This document shows positions 4,112-5,070 of a stretch of 5,070 nucleotides of DNA, piece after piece (position 1 is the stretch's first letter; every line of letters starts with the position of its first letter). The notes under the pieces are model-generated. The model did not search any database. It was not told the DNA's origin and saw nothing but the letters and a program-made list of their open reading frames with translations. A program made the translations under genes and the position numbers. The stretch is from assembly GCA_017504335.1 (NCBI GenBank), contig JAFVRI010000036.1, positions 1 through 5,070 of the forward strand, written 5' to 3'. This stretch comes from Clostridia bacterium. Lineage in GTDB: Bacteria > Bacillota > Clostridia > Oscillospirales > CAG-272.

Positions 4112-4927
4112 ATGTCATCCAATCAAGAAATGATTCTGCAAAAGTACGGCGACGGTACCAAAGAGAACCGCCGCTTTGAAAAGTCTCGTTCTTCGGGATT
4201 GGAGTTCCATTACACCAAGCGACACTTGGAAGGATTCATTACCGAAGCCGACCGTGTGCTGGAGATAGGCTGTGCCACGGGCTACTACGGAATGTACTAT
4301 GCCGATAAGTGCCGTGAGTATGTGGGCATTGACATTGTGCCAAGTCATATCGGGATCTTTCAGAGCAAGATTGACGCGGCGAGGCTGAAAAACGTTTCCT
4401 GCCGTGTGGGGGATGCTACGAATCTTTCGGAGATACCCAACGGGAGCTTTGACGTAGTGCTTTGCCTTGGCCCTATCTACCATTTGCCCCCCGCTGAGCA
4501 GGACAAGGTAATGGCCGAATGTGGTCGGGTGTGCTGTGACGGCGGTGTGGTGGCAATCGCCTACCTAAATAGCGTGGGTGAGTATGCGGGGTGCTGTGTT
4601 CACGACGAGTGGCGGGCGCACTACCCGAACGAGCGGGCGAATGAGTTGGTGCTGAAGCAATTCATGGATGACGTTCACGAGAATGTTTTCTTTTTCACTA
4701 TGCCCGAGCGCATTGAAGCCCAAGCCGCAGAGTATGGCTTGACAAAAATCAGAAATTTGGGAACCCATTTTACGATGATGATGTCGGTGGTCAACGGCAT
4801 GACTGACGAGCAGTTTGCTCTGCTGGAGCCACTGTACGATCAAATGACCTCTCATGAAAGCTGTACAGGTATGAGCAACCACGCCTTACTGATCTGTCGA
4901 AAGGAATCTGTAAATCGGGGAATTTGA
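4112..4927 (+). CDS. class I SAM-dependent methyltransferase
   Basis: The 271-residue cytosolic enzyme has a Rossmann-type SAM-binding fold: motif I VLEIGCATG at 49-57, acidic residue of motif II in YVGIDIVP (70-77, D74), motif III GDATNL at 100-105, and motif IV DVVLCLGPIYHL at 114-125. The LGPxYHL form of motif IV is typical of small-molecule methyltransferases of the UbiE/Methyltransf_11-25 type, and no Erm-like NPPF/NLPY motif is present. The residues after about 155 (GEYAGCC..., then HEN..FFFTMPERIEAQAAEYGL) should form the substrate cap and the rest of the sheet. The substrate is unknown. ATG 4112 is chosen because AGGAGG (4099-4104) precedes it by 7 bases; the frame is open back to 3962, but that stretch overlaps the hairpin region and does not look coding. 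It is driven by the promoter at 3867 through a leader with an attenuator-like hairpin, which suggests inducible expression. The next promoter begins directly after the TGA. Confidence 0.88.
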   Translation: MSSNQEMILQKYGDGTKENRRFEKSRSSGLEFHYTKRHLEGFITEADRVLEIGCATGYYGMYYADKCREYVGIDIVPSHIGIFQSKIDAARLKNVSCRVGDATNLSEIPNGSFDVVLCLGPIYHLPPAEQDKVMAECGRVCCDGGVVAIAYLNSVGEYAGCCVHDEWRAHYPNERANELVLKQFMDDVHENVFFFTMPERIEAQAAEYGLTKIRNLGTHFTMMMSVVNGMTDEQFALLEPLYDQMTSHESCTGMSNHALLICRKESVNRGI

Positions 4928-4956
4928 TTGACAACCACCCCCGACTATGCTATAAT
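4928..4956 (+). promoter_or_regulatory. sigma-A promoter of the last gene (twin of 2348-2376)
   Basis: TTGACA (4928-4933), a 17-base spacer and TATAAT (4951-4956), with TG before the -10. It starts on the base after the methyltransferase stop codon. The spacer matches that of the regulator promoter at 16 of 17 bases, so identity extends well beyond what sigma-A needs. The start of transcription is expected near 4963. Confidence 0.88.
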
Positions 4957-4970
4957 AAATACAATAAATC

Positions 4971-4989
4971 CATTTCCCGCAGGGAAATG
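4971..4989 (+). other. tight hairpin at the 5' end of the last transcript
   Basis: CATTTCCC (4971-4978) pairs perfectly with GGGAAATG (4982-4989) around a GCA triloop. It starts 14 bases after the -10 hexamer, close to the RNA 5' end, mirroring the hairpin after the twin promoter. No T-run follows, so it is not a terminator; 5'-end mRNA protection or protein binding are possible roles. Confidence 0.55.
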
Positions 4990-4996
4990 TACCGCA

Positions 4997-5018
4997 ATTA
5001 TTCATTTTTCATTATTCA
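4997..5018 (+). repeat. ATTATTCA direct repeat in the last leader
   Basis: ATTATTCA occurs at 4997-5004 and 5011-5018, around a TTTTTC core, in an AT-rich leader just before the ribosome binding site. It may be an unstructured, ribosome-accessible stretch or the edge of a dispersed repeat; no function can be assigned. Confidence 0.3.
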
Positions 5019-5037
5019 CTTGAAACGGAGTTTCACC

Positions 5038-5070
5038 ATGCCCACTCCCCTCCCCCCCGCCGCCGTCCCC
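5038..5070 (+). CDS. start of an unidentified gene, cut by the window end
   Basis: ATG at 5038 is preceded by ACGGAG (5025-5030) with a 7-base spacer, and lies about 75 bases after the start site expected from the promoter at 4928. Eleven codons are visible (MPTPLPPAAVP), and the frame is open to the window edge. The proline-rich start and very C-rich codons resemble the GC-rich aldolase more than the AT-rich leader before it. Too little is present to name a family. The shared promoter sequence suggests co-expression with the XRE regulator. Confidence 0.6.
   Translation, partial: MPTPLPPAAVP

Noticed and set aside
2348..4956. Mobile element bounded by the two near-identical promoter blocks
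   Set aside because: They could look like long direct repeats flanking the regulator and methyltransferase. The matching block coincides exactly with -35 to -10, no transposase or integrase lies between, and no target-site pattern is seen.

Overview
The window looks like a chromosomal segment of a moderately GC-rich Firmicute, most likely a gut-type Clostridium relative (Oscillospiraceae/Ruminococcaceae-like). That assignment is inference. It rests on strong AGGAGG-type ribosome binding sites, near-consensus sigma-A promoters, lipoproteins with a MKKT...C signal, a TPR-tailed XRE regulator, and a shared element that resembles an ECF-sigma -10 region. All genes read on the + strand. Each appears to be its own transcription unit, with elaborate leaders between them.

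Layout. Positions 99-935 encode a complete class II ketose-bisphosphate aldolase. Two small lipoprotein genes follow (1038-1454 and 1776-2303). Each is preceded by the same 15-bp element (GTCTATATAGGTGAA) about 32-34 bases before its ATG. The first lipoprotein gene is split by an in-frame TAG, after which the frame stays open for another 72 codons to a TAA at 1671-1673. The second ends in a good intrinsic terminator (2309-2336).

A sigma-A promoter (2348-2376) then opens a long structured leader (about 2383-2614). It carries a 5' hairpin, an 8-bp direct repeat, four tight inverted repeats with 2-3 base centres, and a 50-codon ORF whose stop overlaps an in-frame ATG of the next gene. That gene is an XRE-family regulator with a TPR-like C-terminal half (2615-3775), followed by a probable terminator.

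A second near-consensus sigma-A promoter (3867-3895), with a palindrome inside its spacer, drives a leader containing a 32-codon ORF with a good ribosome binding site (3925-4023). A 14-bp hairpin plus U-tract (4053-4092) comes next, and then the AGGAGG and ATG of a class I SAM-dependent methyltransferase (4112-4927). This order (promoter, leader peptide, terminator-like hairpin, gene) is that of a transcription-attenuation switch and is the most interesting part of the window.

Directly after the methyltransferase stop lies a third promoter (4928-4956). It matches the regulator's promoter at 27 of 29 bases and also has a tight hairpin just downstream. It leads into a gene of which only 11 codons are visible (5038-5070). 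The regulator and this last gene may therefore be co-controlled. Nothing in the sequence links the aldolase or lipoproteins functionally to the regulator or methyltransferase.
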